Notes: generated from the sequence alone by a model not told the origin. Shown: positions 1-13,532, counted from the stretch's first letter. The stretch is DNA of 64,000 nt from Entoloma clypeatum (GCA_963565915.1 OY751486.1:4712001-4776000); one strand, 5' to 3'. A program made the numbers and translations.

Positions 1-1941
1 AGGAGTTGAATATCAGCGTCCTCCAAGTCGTGTTCGATATGCTTATGGTTCATGAAAACGATTTGCTCAAGAAGGCTGGAGGTGATAACGTAAGTCATAC
101 AGCCATATCTGCTCCATCATGATTAATTTTCAAAATCGATACGTATTCAGATCACCAATATACCTGACTATCTGACAGGCCTCCTTGCTGCGGAAACTTC
201 AACGAAAGTACAAGCACTGTTGTGCATTGGAATGTCGAAGCTTGCAATATCGGGGATGGTTACTGATCTCCGGGTGGGTCTCGCGCTTGAAAAAACGTCC
301 AACCTGTTGATTCACTCTTGTACAATGTAGGTGGTACAAAACCTGATCATGACATATCTGTCTCCGAACACTGCGCATAATCACGAGCTCCGCCAGTGTT
401 TATCATTTTTCCTGCCTGCATATAGTTATTCATCTCCGATCAACCAGAAAAACATGCGAGAGGTGAGACCTTTACACCGTCGGTGATGGATACTTGTCAT
501 TCATGCTGGCTGCTCATTTAGATCTTCATCGAGACCTTTATAAGATTGGCCAAAGCACGGAAGGACCTCGACGATGACGAGGAGATGATTAGCGCTAGCC
601 AAATCGGAGCCTTGTTCATAGATTTGACAGACCCGCAAAAGCTGAAACGTGCGATGTAAGAACGCTTTCCTTCTTGGTGATCTGCCTTATCTCCTGTCCC
701 CAGTGAAGCCGCAAAGGAAGTCGACAGCAAATGCAACGCTAATGACTTCATCCACCTTGATTTGGCAAGCGACATTTTCAAGGCGCTTCTTGGCAAAAAA
801 CGACAAGCATTGTCTGCAGAAGATAAATTCGTCGAACTCGAACTTGAAAGTGTGTTTTTGTGACGACCTTTAACTATTTATTGATTATGATTTGCTGCAG
901 AGGAAGATATCAGAGTGCTGTGTCAGCTCTTGCCGAAGTTGCACATCCCGGACTCAGTCGATGATTATCAGATTATGCAGGTCAAGCTTTGGATGAACAA
1001 GATTCGCTCTGTACGTAGCCCTCGCTACTTCTCCGCTATCTTGTCTCATTCAAGTAATGAAATAGCATCGACCTCTGCGAGATGTTGTTGCCAACAATGC
1101 GTTCACCAAGTTTGAAACAACTATTTCGAAGAAGTTCGAGAGTCAGCTGAAAGGTCTCAATGAAGAAGAGGTTCGGAAACTGGGAACGCTGGATGCTATG
1201 TTCCAAGATCTGGATGATATAATTCCACTTGACGATGACGATGAGATTCCCAGCATTGACTTGCCCAAAAAAGGCAGGAAAAGGTATTTCCCCCAAATCC
1301 CGTCTCTGTACATGTCGTCTAGACTCATGTTTTACATTCTGCTGTAGGCGATCGACCAGTGTCGCAACGACAAGCACCGAAGGAGAAGACCTCCTGTCGG
1401 GTAACTCTCGGCATGGTAGATCAAAGGCAAAGTTCGTTTTTCTACCGAGCTATATGCGTATCTCGTTCCTGATGTCTCTACCACATGCAGGAGACCGCGC
1501 CTTTCCAATTCTGATGACGATTCGGATGGCGAGATTAGTACACCACCTGCCTCTGTTAAACCCAGACGGACTCTACCCAAGAGGTCAGGAGAAGTTCCAT
1601 GCATACCTTTGGGTGCCTTTACTAAATAGGCACACAGGGCATCCAGAAAACCTGTCCCAGTCATTGAAATTAGCTCCGACAGCGACGAAGAGTTGACACC
1701 CGGCCCACGTGCTCGGCCCCGGTACGTCTCAAATACTCATCACTTATTGCATCGACCTCCAACACAATACACCCATTTCAGCCGTACCAAAGTCAAAGAA
1801 GAGGAGCAATTGGATGAAGAGATCGATGAATTGCTTGATAACGACGAGAATGGACAATCGATAGAGACTCCGTTTGACTCGATCATGGATGACTCGCATG
1901 ATGAGGAAGAAGAGGTAAATGATCTACTAGCTGAAGAGTGA
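1..1941 (+). CDS. Condensin complex subunit 3 (CAP-G / Ycg1 / Cnd3), 3' part
   Basis: This is the C-terminal half of the HEAT-repeat, kleisin-associated subunit of condensin, which compacts mitotic chromosomes in the nucleus; the 5' part lies left of the window. Several exons join in frame. The first reads ELNISVLQVVFDMLMVHEND. A later exon holds LRQCLSFFLPAYSYSS followed by INQKNMREIFIETF, which matches the CAP-G block where other species have LRQCL-FFP-(Y/F)-A-S-NQ. IGALFIDLTDPQKL follows, then LCQLLPKLHIPDSVDDYQIM. The tail is very acidic (DEEIDELLDNDENG; HDEEEEVNDLLAEE) and ends with TGA at 1939-1941. Introns are short GT-AG, for example one starting at 91. The gene is convergent with separase. 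Family assignment comes from motif recognition; exact exon borders are inferred. Confidence 0.85.
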
Positions 1942-2281
1942 AATTGGTCCAAGTGCCACTTGAAAGCTTGACGCGTCAAATCATTTGAACACACTATCTG
2001 TTGTTATTGTATTGTATTGTGTATTTCTCGTGTACATCAGAACCTAATTGACAACACAACATTGTTGGTCTGATTCATCTACAGCTCACGCAGCAATGTA
2101 TGTATCTCTTGGGTCGAGGTGCTTTCCCAATGCTAGTAGAAATCAGTGTGCGAAACTAGTGTACAAGTCCATGCTGGGGTAACTTCCAGATGCCAATATT
2201 TAATGTCCACCGTGACAAATGAATACATATAGTGCATAAAAAAAACTAGATAATAGGTAACCTGTAGCGGGATATCGGTGT
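1942..2281. other. Convergent intergenic region between CAP-G and separase
   Basis: 340 bp separate two stop codons on opposite strands. The stretch holds T-rich and TATTG-repeat sequence near 2005-2025 that fits 3' UTR and poly(A) signals. No other gene is visible. Confidence 0.6.
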
Positions 2282-5200
2282 TTAGAGATAGAAAGGAATG
2301 CCGTAAACCACGGGTGCAGCACCAGTGAGATACTTGAGCTTGCAGGAATCGCGTGATTTGGCAACTGCGCTCACGATAGACGTCTGACCGTTCTGTCGTC
2401 GCTTCGCCCACTGCTTCACGCCGCTTGCGGTCAACTGAAGCTTATCAAAGATAGATTGAGAAAATTTGTCGATATCTCTGTCAGTGACATCCCACAGGTT
2501 TGCGACGAGGCTGGGACTAGGAAAGCGGGATTGAGCTATTTAGGCAGTGGGTTGGAGACAAAAAGAATCGTTACCATCCCGCAAGCATGTAATGGTACGG
2601 TGTGCCTATACGATCAAAGTCACCCATCTCCTTCAGGCTGCCCGAAGAACAACCCCACAGCATCGTAGCCGCGCAGGTTGGAAGGTTTCTGATCTTGTGA
2701 GATCGTAGATATTGTTCTCCTCCGCCATGACCAAAGTAACTGTGAGGCAATTAGTTACCCGCTGACACACCCAAAACGTATCGCTCACACAACTAAGTCC
2801 TGATCGCGCAAGGCATTGAGGAACTGCTGTTCGCTCGGAGGACGACCGATAGTGCCGGTCCAACCGACTTCTTGCATCTCGTTCGTCCAGGCTTTAAACC
2901 GGCCCTCCGTTCGTCCAAGGTCACCACTTGGATTCAAGATGAAATAACCTTTGCGAGGGTCAACGACTGCACCCTTTTCACATACGTTATGCCCAAGATG
3001 ATTGGATTTCCAGTTTGCAAAGAGTACTCTGTCATGCAGAAAGTCCACGTTCGGTATCCGGCTGACACTTCGTCCCCGCAGGATAGGAATGCTTTCCCAA
3101 GGTATACCTTGCAGGTTTTTGTCCAGGACTAAAAACGTATGTTCGTCCAGGGAGTGGTCAGGAGAACGAGCTTTGTGCCGGGTCAACTTTTGTGAGAAGT
3201 CTTCCAGTGCTGTACGTAGGTCGACCACCACCTGAGTGACATCAACCTCGGCAATCGCGACGGGCACCTCATGGAACTGGTAAAGATCCAGCATGAAATA
3301 GACAAGATCCTCCATTTCCTCGTCTCTACACTTTGGGGAGAGGGTCGAGAAACATTCCAAAAGGGTATCATCAAACGAAACGTGGCTCAGAGATTGATTC
3401 TGGCTTCGGGATGTGGTCTTCCTGTGCCCACCAGAACGTGGCCTCGTCTTCTTGTCCTGAACGTGTAGGCTGCGCGAGAAGACCTTCTCAAACTGACTCC
3501 GGAGTTCGGATATGAGTTCGGGAGTGAGATGCGGACGAGGGCTCAGGATCGTCTATGAAAAACGAATTACATCAGTAAAGTCATGGATACAAAGGTTTGG
3601 TCGCACCTTGAAAGCTCCAAGCCAGCAAAACTCGATGTTTGCCAACAATTCTCGCAACCGGATATCAAGTTCTCCGCGTTCCTTCCACCAAGCGGCCCGG
3701 GCCTCAGGATCGTCAGACTTGACATGAACTGCAGCTTTCGTCCCTTCATTGCTCAGCCTGATGATAGCATTCAGTTCACTGAGCGCGTCTTCAAACGTCA
3801 GATGCTCTTCATTCTCTGTTCCGCTCCCGTCGTCTCGCCGCCCCTTCAACGGCACACAAAACATCAACGGTGTACGTTGACTATCCCCGCCTTCTTGTCG
3901 GGTGATGAACAGAGTAGTCCTATCTTCCGTTACATTGATGTGGATGACTGTCCAATTTGACGGGAGCCCAGCCATCTGCGTAGACGACAATGCGGTTGGC
4001 TCAAGCATACGCGACAGGTATCTGGCCTGGACGGCGTTCCAGTAATCCTTGAGAGATGGGGTGTCGTTCGAATCGTCATCCGAGTTGGCCGCATCGTCAA
4101 ACGAGAATCTCGGGTTCGCCTTCGTGGTCTTGGGCCTTGGAAGTCGCGAACCGTCTGGACTGATGAGGGGCCATTGTATGTCATCATGAGCCTCGGAAGG
4201 AAACTTGTGCTGAATGGTCTCCAGCATCTCTCTCCGAAGGGTGATCGCAGCTGATGCATCTGTTCGTCATTAGTTGACTTTGACCAACTAAACAACCCGT
4301 ATCCCACTCACCAAGAAGCCCTGCCGCAAGAGTAGGTCCGTTTTCAGCCGACTTCCCAAGGGACGTTTGGAAAGCCTGTATCAAAGCCAGCGAAACGACA
4401 GCTTCGCGTACATCGGAAACACTGCCTCTTCTGGTTATGAGGGCGAGGTTTCCCCAGAAATGGTTTTCAGCAGAATCCAGTGTTGCAAGAACGTCCTGAG
4501 TAGGTGATGGCCTAAGATTCGCTCTGCTCGACATTCCCATTGGAAGCGCAATGGCTGCGCAGAAAGATAAGCTCAAATAGGCGGATACAAGTGAATCCGG
4601 CTCACTGGACTCCGCTAATGAACTCAGGAACATATCACCTCGGAAACGGCCATAGGCAGCGTGAAGGGTAAGCTTTGCCATTAAAGCGTTTTCGTCGGCC
4701 TAGGAGGAAATTAAAAATCAACTCCTATTGGAATTTGAATAGTTTACGAACCTTGGTGCGAGATGAATGAGGGAGGGAAAGGAAGGCGTCGAGAAAAGCT
4801 GTATAATCTTCAACGTTATTGTCACGAAGCAGCCAAACTTCGGTCATCTCAGTCAAGCAATGTGAAAAGCTAGAAGATCTACATACTGCGTTGGCGCAGA
4901 ACGGAAGCGAGCATTTCTGGAAGGATCACTTCTCTCGCCGACTTGTTGCTAATAGGTGAAGACCCGATTGATTTCCGCCTGTTACAACAAAGTCACTTTC
5001 ACATATCTTGGATTAAAAGCCCAGACTCACCCAAAAGCAAGGCCATCAAACAGTTTGAACGCCTGATCCAGCTCTTCAATCATGTTCAACGTCTCCCCAT
5101 AAATCTCATCAGCATCCACCTGCATCGCCATCCGCTCATTATAGATGCCCCGCAGTCGCTGCACATCCACATTATCAATCCCAGGCGTATTCGGCACTAA

Positions 5201-8200
5201 TTCCGCAGCTCTCGTCAAGCTCTCAAAACTGGCCCCAAATTGGCGTTGGTACAGCTGAATCTCTCCCTTCTTCGCCAGCGCACGGGATACCATCGTCGGC
5301 GCATTGAGAGACTCTGCGAGGTCCTGGGCCTGGTGTGCAAAATATTCAGCTTCACGAGCAGATCCGCGGTCGAGATATGCCTGGCTGAGCGAAAACAGCG
5401 TTGTGAGGAGTCCTTCCGAGACCCGCCACTCCAGCCCATCCATTACAGCTCGACGAGTAAAGGTTTTCTTCGGCAGGGCATGTTCCTTTGGTTGTCCAGA
5501 CGATAGCTCCGCTGGTGACGAGTTTTTGGCGATCTCGAATGGATTGGCTTCTTCGGGTGTCTTTGACGATGAGACAGCTGGGGGGCCCAAACGGCTGAGT
5601 GCGTCGATGGCTCTGTTCCATAGCCGAAGCGATTGCAGCATGCCGTCGATGCAGGCGGGTACGTCGTCCTAGGTGGGGTGTCTTAGTTTCAAAGTGATAA
5701 GAGCATCAACGACGTGTATACCTTATGATACTGGATCAAAGCTACGATGCGCGACGCAACCGCCGCCTTCTCCAGCCTTTTGACACGGCCCCGGACACGC
5801 TGGACCATCGGCAGAGTTTTGTCTTCGAAGTCGACTCTTTCCGAGAGAGCAAGAGCCTCGCAATACATAGTAGAACTGCTCTTCCGTCAGTATGAGATAA
5901 CATTCGGGGGAGACAAAGACTTACCTGCGAGTGATATCCTCAGCCAAAGCCAGAGATTCCGCGTATCGCAAGAAAAACGATACACAAACTTCGTCCGATG
6001 CCCTGTTGCTTATCACGGCATTCAAAACCCGGCTGAAGACGCTGCCTGCGCGACGAGTCTTGCCAAGGATGACATACTCATACGCCAAGTCAATGGAAGC
6101 CATAATGTAGCCTGTCGATGTCACGTCAACCCTTCAGCTACAATTCAACAACTCACCTTCACTTTGCCCTCCCAGCTGATGCTCACACAACCGTCTTGCA
6201 ACGTCAAGGATATGTACTTTAGGGAGGACAAGCGCGAGTAGACCCGCAATTCGTGCTGTCAAATCTGCAGAACGCACACACTGAGTTAAAAAAGGTAATC
6301 TGTTCGGGGGGAAAATCCTCACGAAGCAGCGATAAAAACCTCTCAAAGTCGTCAAATACAAGCAAAGGCTTAACAAGATCTGCCGTCGGCCTCGGTGGAG
6401 TGACAACATTCAACGACACCGGTTGCAATGCTAAGATCGGAACTTTTAGAAACCCGCCACAATATCAGGGCCAAAGGATGCCACCTTTCCGAGACTTCGG
6501 TTTCGGGGTGACAGGATATCGAATCACCGTCTTCCTCGTCAAACGCTGTCTGGATACCGGCGGCGGAAGAGCCGGCTTCTTCGTCACAGCAATCTGTTTC
6601 GGCGACGACTTCCTCGGCGACTTCTTGCCCTCAACCTTCCCTGCGATGAGTGTCTTCAAGATCTTGCACGCCTCATCGGAATGGTACGACATCAATGAGC
6701 TCTGCTCGAGGTCTACCCTTCGATGAGCATGTAGAGCCAGCCACAGATGCGCCGTCGCCTGGTATTGTGCACAAAACTGTACTAAATGCACATCATCTCC
6801 GAAATTCTGGGAAGCCCATAACCTCCGGGGTCAGCCTGTAATAAACCTGTAACAAGGAAAGTGAACAACGCACCTGACGCTGTAAAATCTCCACAGCCTC
6901 CTGCCCCAAATCTCCAGGCTTCCCCATACTGGACACCTGATCCGGTCCCGCATGATACAAAAACTCCAGACACTTAAGCAACACCCGCGCCCGTCTAACC
7001 GACATCTGTGCTCCATACACCTCCAGCACATCCTTCAGCAAAAAAGCAACAACGGCCAGAACGCCTTCCTGCCACCTGCTCGTTTCCAGACTATCAATCT
7101 GCCGTTCTACAAGGGCCCCGACAACCCCGTGCTCCGCTATGCTGAGCGACGCCAACGACACGGCGTTGGGCTCCATCAGAAGCTCACAGGCACTCAGGTG
7201 CGTGACGCGGTCGATGATCGTCGCAAGGTGCTTCGTGCTGCTTGAGAGCTCGAACAATACACCCGGACTCGCTTCCGCGGCCCGCTGAGCGAACCCAGAC
7301 ATCGAATACGGGAACGTCCTGATGCACTCCACGAACGCTTCCAGGGCTGGCTTAACGTCCCATAAGTCCCCTAGATAACACAAAAAAAAGGAAAAGAAAG
7401 GAAACACCACTAACCTTCCGCTCCCCAATCTTCGAATAACACACCCCAAGCAGCTCCCACCTCCTATACAACTGCTCCTCCAACTGCCTCCACCCCTCCT
7501 CTGCCTTCTCCTTCTCCTTCCCACCCCAAGCCCTCCGCATCTCCAACGCCCGCACCCCAAGCCTGCACGCCTCCTTCAGCAGCCCAACCGCCGTCCCATG
7601 CCTCCCAGCCTGATACATCGTCCCCGCAAGGTTATGAAACGCGCCGGAGATGCACCTCACGTAATTCGGCGTGTCGACCGAGCGGTCGGACAGAGGTATG
7701 AGGTCGACGAGGGAGGCCGCTTGGACGAGGTACTCATGCGCGGGGACGTACGTTCGCGGGTCGGCGGGGTTGAGCTTGGCCTTGGCGAGGACGAAGAGGG
7801 TGTCGAGGGTCCGTGTGAGTATGTCGGGATCAGGAGACTTTTTGGTGGTGGATGGAGAAAAGTAAGTAACAAGTCGGGTGTAGGATGAGGAGCGAAAAAC
7901 CTTACGGGAGTTTGGCAAAGAGGAGAAAGGACATGCATGATGGCCTCCAACATAGAATGCGCCGCTTGACCGGCGTCTTCCTGTGCATCGGCAGAAGACG
8001 ATTCGAGAACCGTTGTGGTTGCTCTTCTCATTCTCTCCAATGCCCTGTCGACTTTACCGCCGACCCGGACATAATCTTCGTCTTCGCTGTTTTGACCCTG
8101 AATGAGTGCTCGTAGAAGTTGACCGTTCTGGAAATGCTGAGCGGTTTCTTGCAATCGCTGTACCATATCTTTCCTTTCCTCTTCAGCTGCCAATCAAAGC

Positions 8201-9638
8201 ATAAAACGAAGCGAACGACAAACCTGATCCACGTTGCTCCAAAGCAGTGGTCATTTGGACAAAAGCGGCACAGAGTCGGGCTGCCTCCAAAACATCGCGA
8301 TCCTTCCTGGGTCTATGGCCATTTTCATGTCCCGCTGGGCTTGACATCTCGTTGTCCGACTCCAATGCTTTAGGAAAATATGAGTCTGATGAGGCGGCAA
8401 CGGAACTTCCTTTGATGAGGCCAGCGATTCGATCCACGACGCAAATGTCTCCCCTCTGCATTCAAAAAGTGAGCTGGAAGATCTAACCTCGCGGAGTCAG
8501 AGCCAACCTTTTTCGCAAACGCCATCCAGAACTCGCAAAACCCAATAAACCCTTTTCCAGCCAACAACAACCTACTCCCCCCTTTTATGTTCTCGATTTT
8601 CGTCATCATATCTGAATAGGCGGAAAGGACGACACATATCGCCTCGTCTTCTGATGAAGTCTGCGATTTGACGAAAGCGCCGCCAAACTTAATCACCTGG
8701 TCCCAGAACGTGTCGGGCTCGACAGTCCCTGAGCTGGTATGTGCGAGACATGTCGCAGCGTACATTCGTAATGCAAATATTGCACGCGGGTTTGATTTAC
8801 ATGATGAGCAAGTTTTGGTGATTGTGGTATAGGCCCGGGTGAGGATGGGATCGAGTTGTTTCGCGGGAAGGCGCGAGAACGCAGGTATCCATGTCAAAAG
8901 AGTGGGTTCCGTTGGATTGAGAGCAGTGGCGAGCGCTTCTAAAACAGATGGGTCATCTCCGGGCTTTCGTGCAGCCAATGTGGTGTTTATGAGGACTGTC
9001 ACGGAGTAGGTGAGGTATGTGGACATGAGCGTCAGTAGTGTGGTGTTGTCGGACGAATCGGAGGAAGATAGTGGTATGGAGAGAAGGTGCAATCGAGAAG
9101 ATGGATGTGATTGAGGCAGCGGAACGTTGTTCAATGAGCAGAGACGTCGGTGAAGGTCCCCCAAGGCGGCCAACGCGTCGTCGTGCTATCAAAGCTATTT
9201 CAGAAATGCATATACAGAATAGAGATGGTTCTGAGTACACACCAACTCTAATGCCACGAGTTTACCCAGCACGCTCATCGCTGCCCGCTCAATATCAACA
9301 TCCTCTGGAGATATCTGGCGCAAAACAGCCAGGTGTTTGACAGCAGCCGCCACAGAAGTCGCAACGGCAGGTGGGGATGGCTTCCCTGAGGATTTTTTCC
9401 AACCGGATTGCACGACGGTCGACAAAGCCTGCGACGCGGAATTGACTGCTCTCATAGCAGACAGGCGTGTCTGCTCTTGTGTCGGTGCCGCCGCCTTCTG
9501 CTTCCCCTTGTCGTTCGAAATCGTCAGGCCCGACGCAAGTTGTTCAGCCAGCTGGTTCGCTGACATTGAGGACGCTTTTGTGGCTCTTGACGCCGCTCGC
9601 GAGGATGCGGTAGTTCGTTTTGCTGTTGTGCTCGCCAT
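2282..9638 (-). CDS. ESP1: Separase (Esp1/Cut1), peptidase family C50
   Basis: Separase is the caspase-like cysteine protease that cleaves the cohesin kleisin Scc1/Rad21 at anaphase onset and is held by securin until then. The C-terminal protease domain is clear: LVLDKNLQGIPWESIPILRG around 3020-3100, the catalytic His in YFGHGGGEQY (His codon 2727-2729), and the catalytic Cys in MLWGCSSGSL (Cys codon 2649-2651). The end reads GAAPVVYGIPFYL before TAA at 2284-2282. Upstream exons through 4-9 kb encode a long helical, TPR-like region of low similarity, as in other fungal separases. The span of 7.4 kb with many short introns fits the usual roughly 2000-residue length. I chose the Met at 9638 (MASTTAKRTT), which opens a Ser/Ala/Thr-rich basic tail; an in-frame Met at 9737 is possible. 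All catalytic residues are present, so it looks functional. Confidence 0.92.
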
Positions 9639-10457
9639 AAGCACCGCGTATCGAGACCGATAACTACGTTGAGCGGTTATTAAGTAGTTGGAACTTGGGC
9701 CCGGGGCGCGTTCTTTGTTCTTGTTTGCTTTGGTCACCCGCCGTCAACTTGAACGTATCTCACCATGGTCTAGCAGTGTCGAATCAATCTGGACATGCGT
9801 CTCGGTCGCTTCTTCGCGGAATCTGAGAAAATCTGAACGGGGCTGAAGGTGCTTCATGTGTAGCAAAATCCTGGGGCTGGGACGTCCGCGTCAATATTCA
9901 ACAGTGATCATCACGACTTCAAGGTACAGCGCCTTCTTCGCACCTTCCGATTCTCATTTTATCTGGCTACCACGAAACCTACCGGCGGCCTATCATGCGC
10001 CTATACGGTTATGTCACTTATACGAGCGTCGTCACCTAGTCGATCAAGCGGAATGTGACCGACTGGCGTGCGGGTGTTCAAACTTTCTTCATGAGCCCAT
10101 CAATCATTACAAGCACGTCTACGAAAATCAATGCTGCTGATGTTGTATTTATGCGCGGTTCGGGTTAACCGATTTCCGTCATGATGATGAAAATGCTGGT
10201 GCGAGTCGGGAGGCACAAACCCAAACAAACCCGATACCAACCATGGAGTGCCCGATAGGCTGTCAAATGTACATCAGAACTATCACTGCTGAATAGCTTT
10301 TCAAGATCATGCACGTTCAAGAAGGCACTTTACACATGGATTGATGCAATGAGCGACTGTTACACGTGGTAGCAAGCAATGTAAGGACGGTGGTAATAGA
10401 CGATACTGCAGTCGGAGTCGCTGTGACTAACGTGGTCGTATTCCCGCTAATATTCGT
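9639..10457. other. Intergenic region upstream of separase
   Basis: About 820 bp between the separase start and the stop of the next minus-strand gene. Short ORFs here show no protein-like features. A GGGCCCGGGGCGCG stretch near 9700 may belong to the separase promoter. No RNA gene or repeat is seen. Confidence 0.4.
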
Positions 10458-10785
10458 TTAGTAGCGGCGGCGACGGCCTCCACGGCGCCCACGGCGGCGG
10501 CTTCCACGACGGCCACGGCGGCGCCCACGTCTATAGTCATCATAGTGGTCGTCGTCGTCGTCGTCATCGTCATCGTCATCGCGACCCCAGTCACGGCCGC
10601 GCTGCATCTAATGTTGGATAACGCAAGTTGAAAATCATCAAAAATCACAGTCGGGCAGGACGACCACATACATCAGCGGCGACGTTGGCAACATCAGCAG
10701 TGCCCGCAGCGTCGGCTTCGGCAGGAATGGCAGAAACAACGCCAACGGCGAGGAGAGCGAAGTAGAGAACAGTTGAGAGCTTCAT
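10458..10785 (-). CDS. Small secreted protein with an Asp tract and an Arg/Gly-rich tail
   Basis: Two exons. The first, from the ATG at 10785, encodes a signal peptide (MKLSTVLYFALLAVGVVSA) and a short Ala/Asp-rich stretch ending in NVAAD. An intron with GTATGT donor and TTAG acceptor (about 10611-10667) is removed in phase 0. The second exon reads MQRGRDWGR, then eleven Asp in a row, HYDDY, and a tail of about 28 residues made almost only of Arg and Gly with one Ser, ending RRRRY and TAA at 10460-10458. The mature product would be a small polyampholyte with strictly separated acidic and basic blocks. I know no family for it. A TATA box lies 60 bp upstream. Splicing is inferred; the second exon's composition could be fortuitous repeat expansion. 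Confidence 0.6.
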
Positions 10786-10844
10786 GCTTGCAGTTTGAGA
10801 AGAGGTGTGTGGACCTGAGGATTCCAACCAGGACAGCGAAGCGC

Positions 10845-10851
10845 TTTTATA
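10845..10851 (-). promoter_or_regulatory. TATA box of the small secreted Asp/Arg protein
   Basis: TATAAAA on the minus strand, about 60 bp upstream of the ATG at 10785. Confidence 0.5.
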
Positions 10852-11598
10852 CCCTAGGGAGGTCAAACAGACGGCCTCAGCTCCCCACTTGCGATGGCGC
10901 AATTCATGCGAATTAGGAGAGTCTTTGACTCACACATGAAATAGAAGAACGCGGATGGATCGTGGCGCGACACTCGGCGACGATGATGTGGAGTCGTTGT
11001 CAGCGCTGCAGCGCGACGCGCGAACATATGCAAAACGGTGAGTATTAGTTAGTGCATGGAAAAACGCTGAAGTTTGTATTAACAGAGGAGCCGGGCCGGC
11101 TTGGATTGGATCGGGGAGGTTTGCTATTCCTGAAGTGTACGAGACCGATCAAGAATGAATGACGAAAGGCCAGGAGAACCAAGATGCGGCGCCAGTGACG
11201 AAGCTCCAATTTAAGACTTGGGGTTGGGATCTGGCTTGGATAGGAGAAAAGGCCAATCAAGGCCGCTAGCTCATCGGCTTTCAGAAAGATCGCCTGAATT
11301 CCGTTCGAGCGACTGGACTTGGATATTCAAAATCGTCCGAAAGAACCAGTGCTTCTTCTACTTCGTCACCAGGCGTAGCTCTCGGAGAAAACAATGTCAA
11401 CACATTCCTTCACAGGCTGCAGAGATATACTAACCCCGAAAATTGAACGAGGCATGGCTCTGCATGACTTTGCAATGTATGCTTGCTGTTGCTGCCCCAC
11501 ACGTTCGGCACCACTGTTAGATTCAATTCCTCACCTATCGTTCTGGTCCCATGGCACAAGTCCCGTCCGATTGAACCAGAAAAAAAGGGATGGAAATC
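10852..11598. other. Intergenic region without a visible gene
   Basis: Divergent promoter region between the secreted Asp/Arg gene and the plus-strand pseudogene. Open frames in it are short and not protein-like. Confidence 0.4.
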
Positions 11599-11605
11599 TA
11601 TAAAA
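11599..11605 (+). promoter_or_regulatory. TATA box upstream of the duplicated membrane-protein pseudogene
   Basis: TATAAAA within AAATCTATAAAA, 38 bp before the first ATG of the pseudogene. The intact copy has the same AAATCTATAAAA context at 13533, so the promoter was part of the duplication. Confidence 0.5.
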
Positions 11606-11642
11606 CTTCGCGAGTGTCCTCTTCGAAATCAAATACATCTCA

Positions 11643-12204
11643 ATGGCCATTCTCGCTCTTGCTGCTGCTTTTGCAGGCCTCCTCCGCTCGCTAAAGTCAA
11701 GGTCATCATCTCCGGCTTGAGTCAGTAGCCATGATATCTTATTCCGCCGAACCCTGTCTGATTTTCCCCCTACGCAGAGCTCGCCATCGGCGCAGTCGGC
11801 ATCAGCGTCTCGAAGCCATTCCTGGTCCAGCTCAAAGTAGCCTGCGCCGAAGCTATCGTACAAATACAGGCTAGCGCTACTCTTGACCTCGGCGTCGTCC
11901 TTTCCGTCCAGCCATGCGTTCAGCTCTTGTTGACCGTCTTTTTCGTAAGTCCTCGCCCACCGTGTTGCCAAATGCCAATTTACCCGTTGAGATCCATCAG
12001 GATATCTTCTTGGTCCTCCAGATTTGCCACTTCGGCGCCGCCTCGCTCTTGCGGGTCGCTGCGTTCTTGACGCTGATCTTGCAAATCATTGTCGACATCC
12101 AGGTAATCTTCTGCACCCCATTTCCGTCGGCATCGCTTTCACCCTTTGTGACCTCGTCAAAATCCTCGTATCGGTCAAAATCTCTACCATTCTCCTTTCA
12201 ATGA
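11643..12204 (+). pseudogene. Broken copy of the 13641-14399 membrane-protein gene
   Basis: The start (MAILALAAAFAG) matches the intact gene downstream (MAALALAAALAS), but about 80 bp coding for the mature N-terminus are missing. The joined reading frame then runs into TGA at the old exon end. The first intron, the second exon (ALIGAVGIS...-like segment, SVQPCVQLLLTVFF) and the third exon (DIFLVLQICHFGAASLL) are still recognisable. Part of exon 3 to exon 4 is fused, with a further one-base frame loss around 12120 after VIFCT. Reading the three pieces needs at least two frame changes, so it is unlikely to give the same product. It arose by tandem duplication. Confidence 0.7.
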
Positions 12205-13532
12205 CCTTCGCCTCACTTTTCTGTTTCTTTGACCCCATCGTTGTAACAGTTGTCTCAAGTACAGTATGTGTAAAACACCCACGTCTTCACAACAAAACAC
12301 CTATCTCGCGCTTCCCTATCAGCTTCCTACCCTGTTTCTGCCAAACTCAGTTATCGGCGTGTCAGTCAATTCATCAATGGCTATTTGAAAAATCATTCGA
12401 TCAACGCCCCTCAAGTTTGACGGCACTCCCAGCGGAATATTGATACCATACTCTGGACTGGCGCGATCTCATGGGAAAAAAGTATCACCGCAGCGGTCCC
12501 GGTAGGTACAAGCGGGGCTGTCCTTCACTGTATGTATGGCATTTTGGGGGCGTTTCCGCAATCATCTAATTCGCTGCTCTCTCGTGGGGCCGCTGTTGGG
12601 CAACCGTTTCCGCCGAGTGGCGTCGCAGAACTTACTGCTCTTTTTTAAGCACCGAGCGATGGGAATTTTGATTTTGATTTTAATTCAAGCAGCCGACTGG
12701 GATGTCACTGCGCTGTCGTGATGCAGGGGCTACTTCATCCTGGGCCAAAACTTGAACAGACGACTCGGAGGTTGCCGCCTGCCAAGTCGAGGTTAACTCA
12801 ACAACAGATCTTACTACGTCACCCACATACATTCAATTCTGGTGTCTCATGTCAAACTCTCCACTTCCATTGAAGCTTGTTCTACATGTCTCCGTATCGA
12901 AGTGGTGCCCCGCACTGGCCTTGATTAGGACTGTTCCCGACAACACATCCACACCCACATCCATTTTGAGGGCTGCCTGGCCTATGCGAAGAGTTCTCTA
13001 CACTTCCTCGAGTTCCCTCTTGAGACTTACTAGTGATCGTCATCGGGTTCCAACAAAGAATCAACTTGTAGCCTTAAGGGCGACTGTACGATTCCGACCC
13101 TCTTTTCGCTTCCCAAGAATTTCAAGTTACGGGTAGGCGTAAATCTCTCAAGGGTCATGGTTGGAGCGAACCTCCCTGGCTTTCCATGCAGTGACTGGCC
13201 AGCATAACATTCCGGTTTATCGCCGTTATATGTACCGCTGCGGTTCAACATGCAAAGGTTCGGCAGGCCAATATTCGACGAACGACCTCCGCGGCTTCAA
13301 GTCATTGCATCGCTTTCCAGTCACATTCTGATCGCAAAAAGTTGGACTTGAAAGCAACCAGAGTTGCACTCATGGGTCATTTTTCCGCACGAAAACCGAT
13401 ACTTCTCTTGGCAAGGCACTTTAAATCCAAGCTGCACTGTCATTCCGCAAGAGGCTTACATGAATATTCATATCTACGTCATGTCCCTTGCTCGTTCGAC
13501 AAATCAAGATAAATCTCTGACCTTTGGAAATC
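12205..13532. other. Intergenic region without a visible gene
   Basis: Only short ORFs are present and none has protein-like composition or a family match. It includes the promoter of the 13641 gene. Confidence 0.4.

Noticed and set aside
9856..10140. 94-codon plus-strand frame
   Set aside because: No domain, signal peptide or splice context; treated as intergenic.
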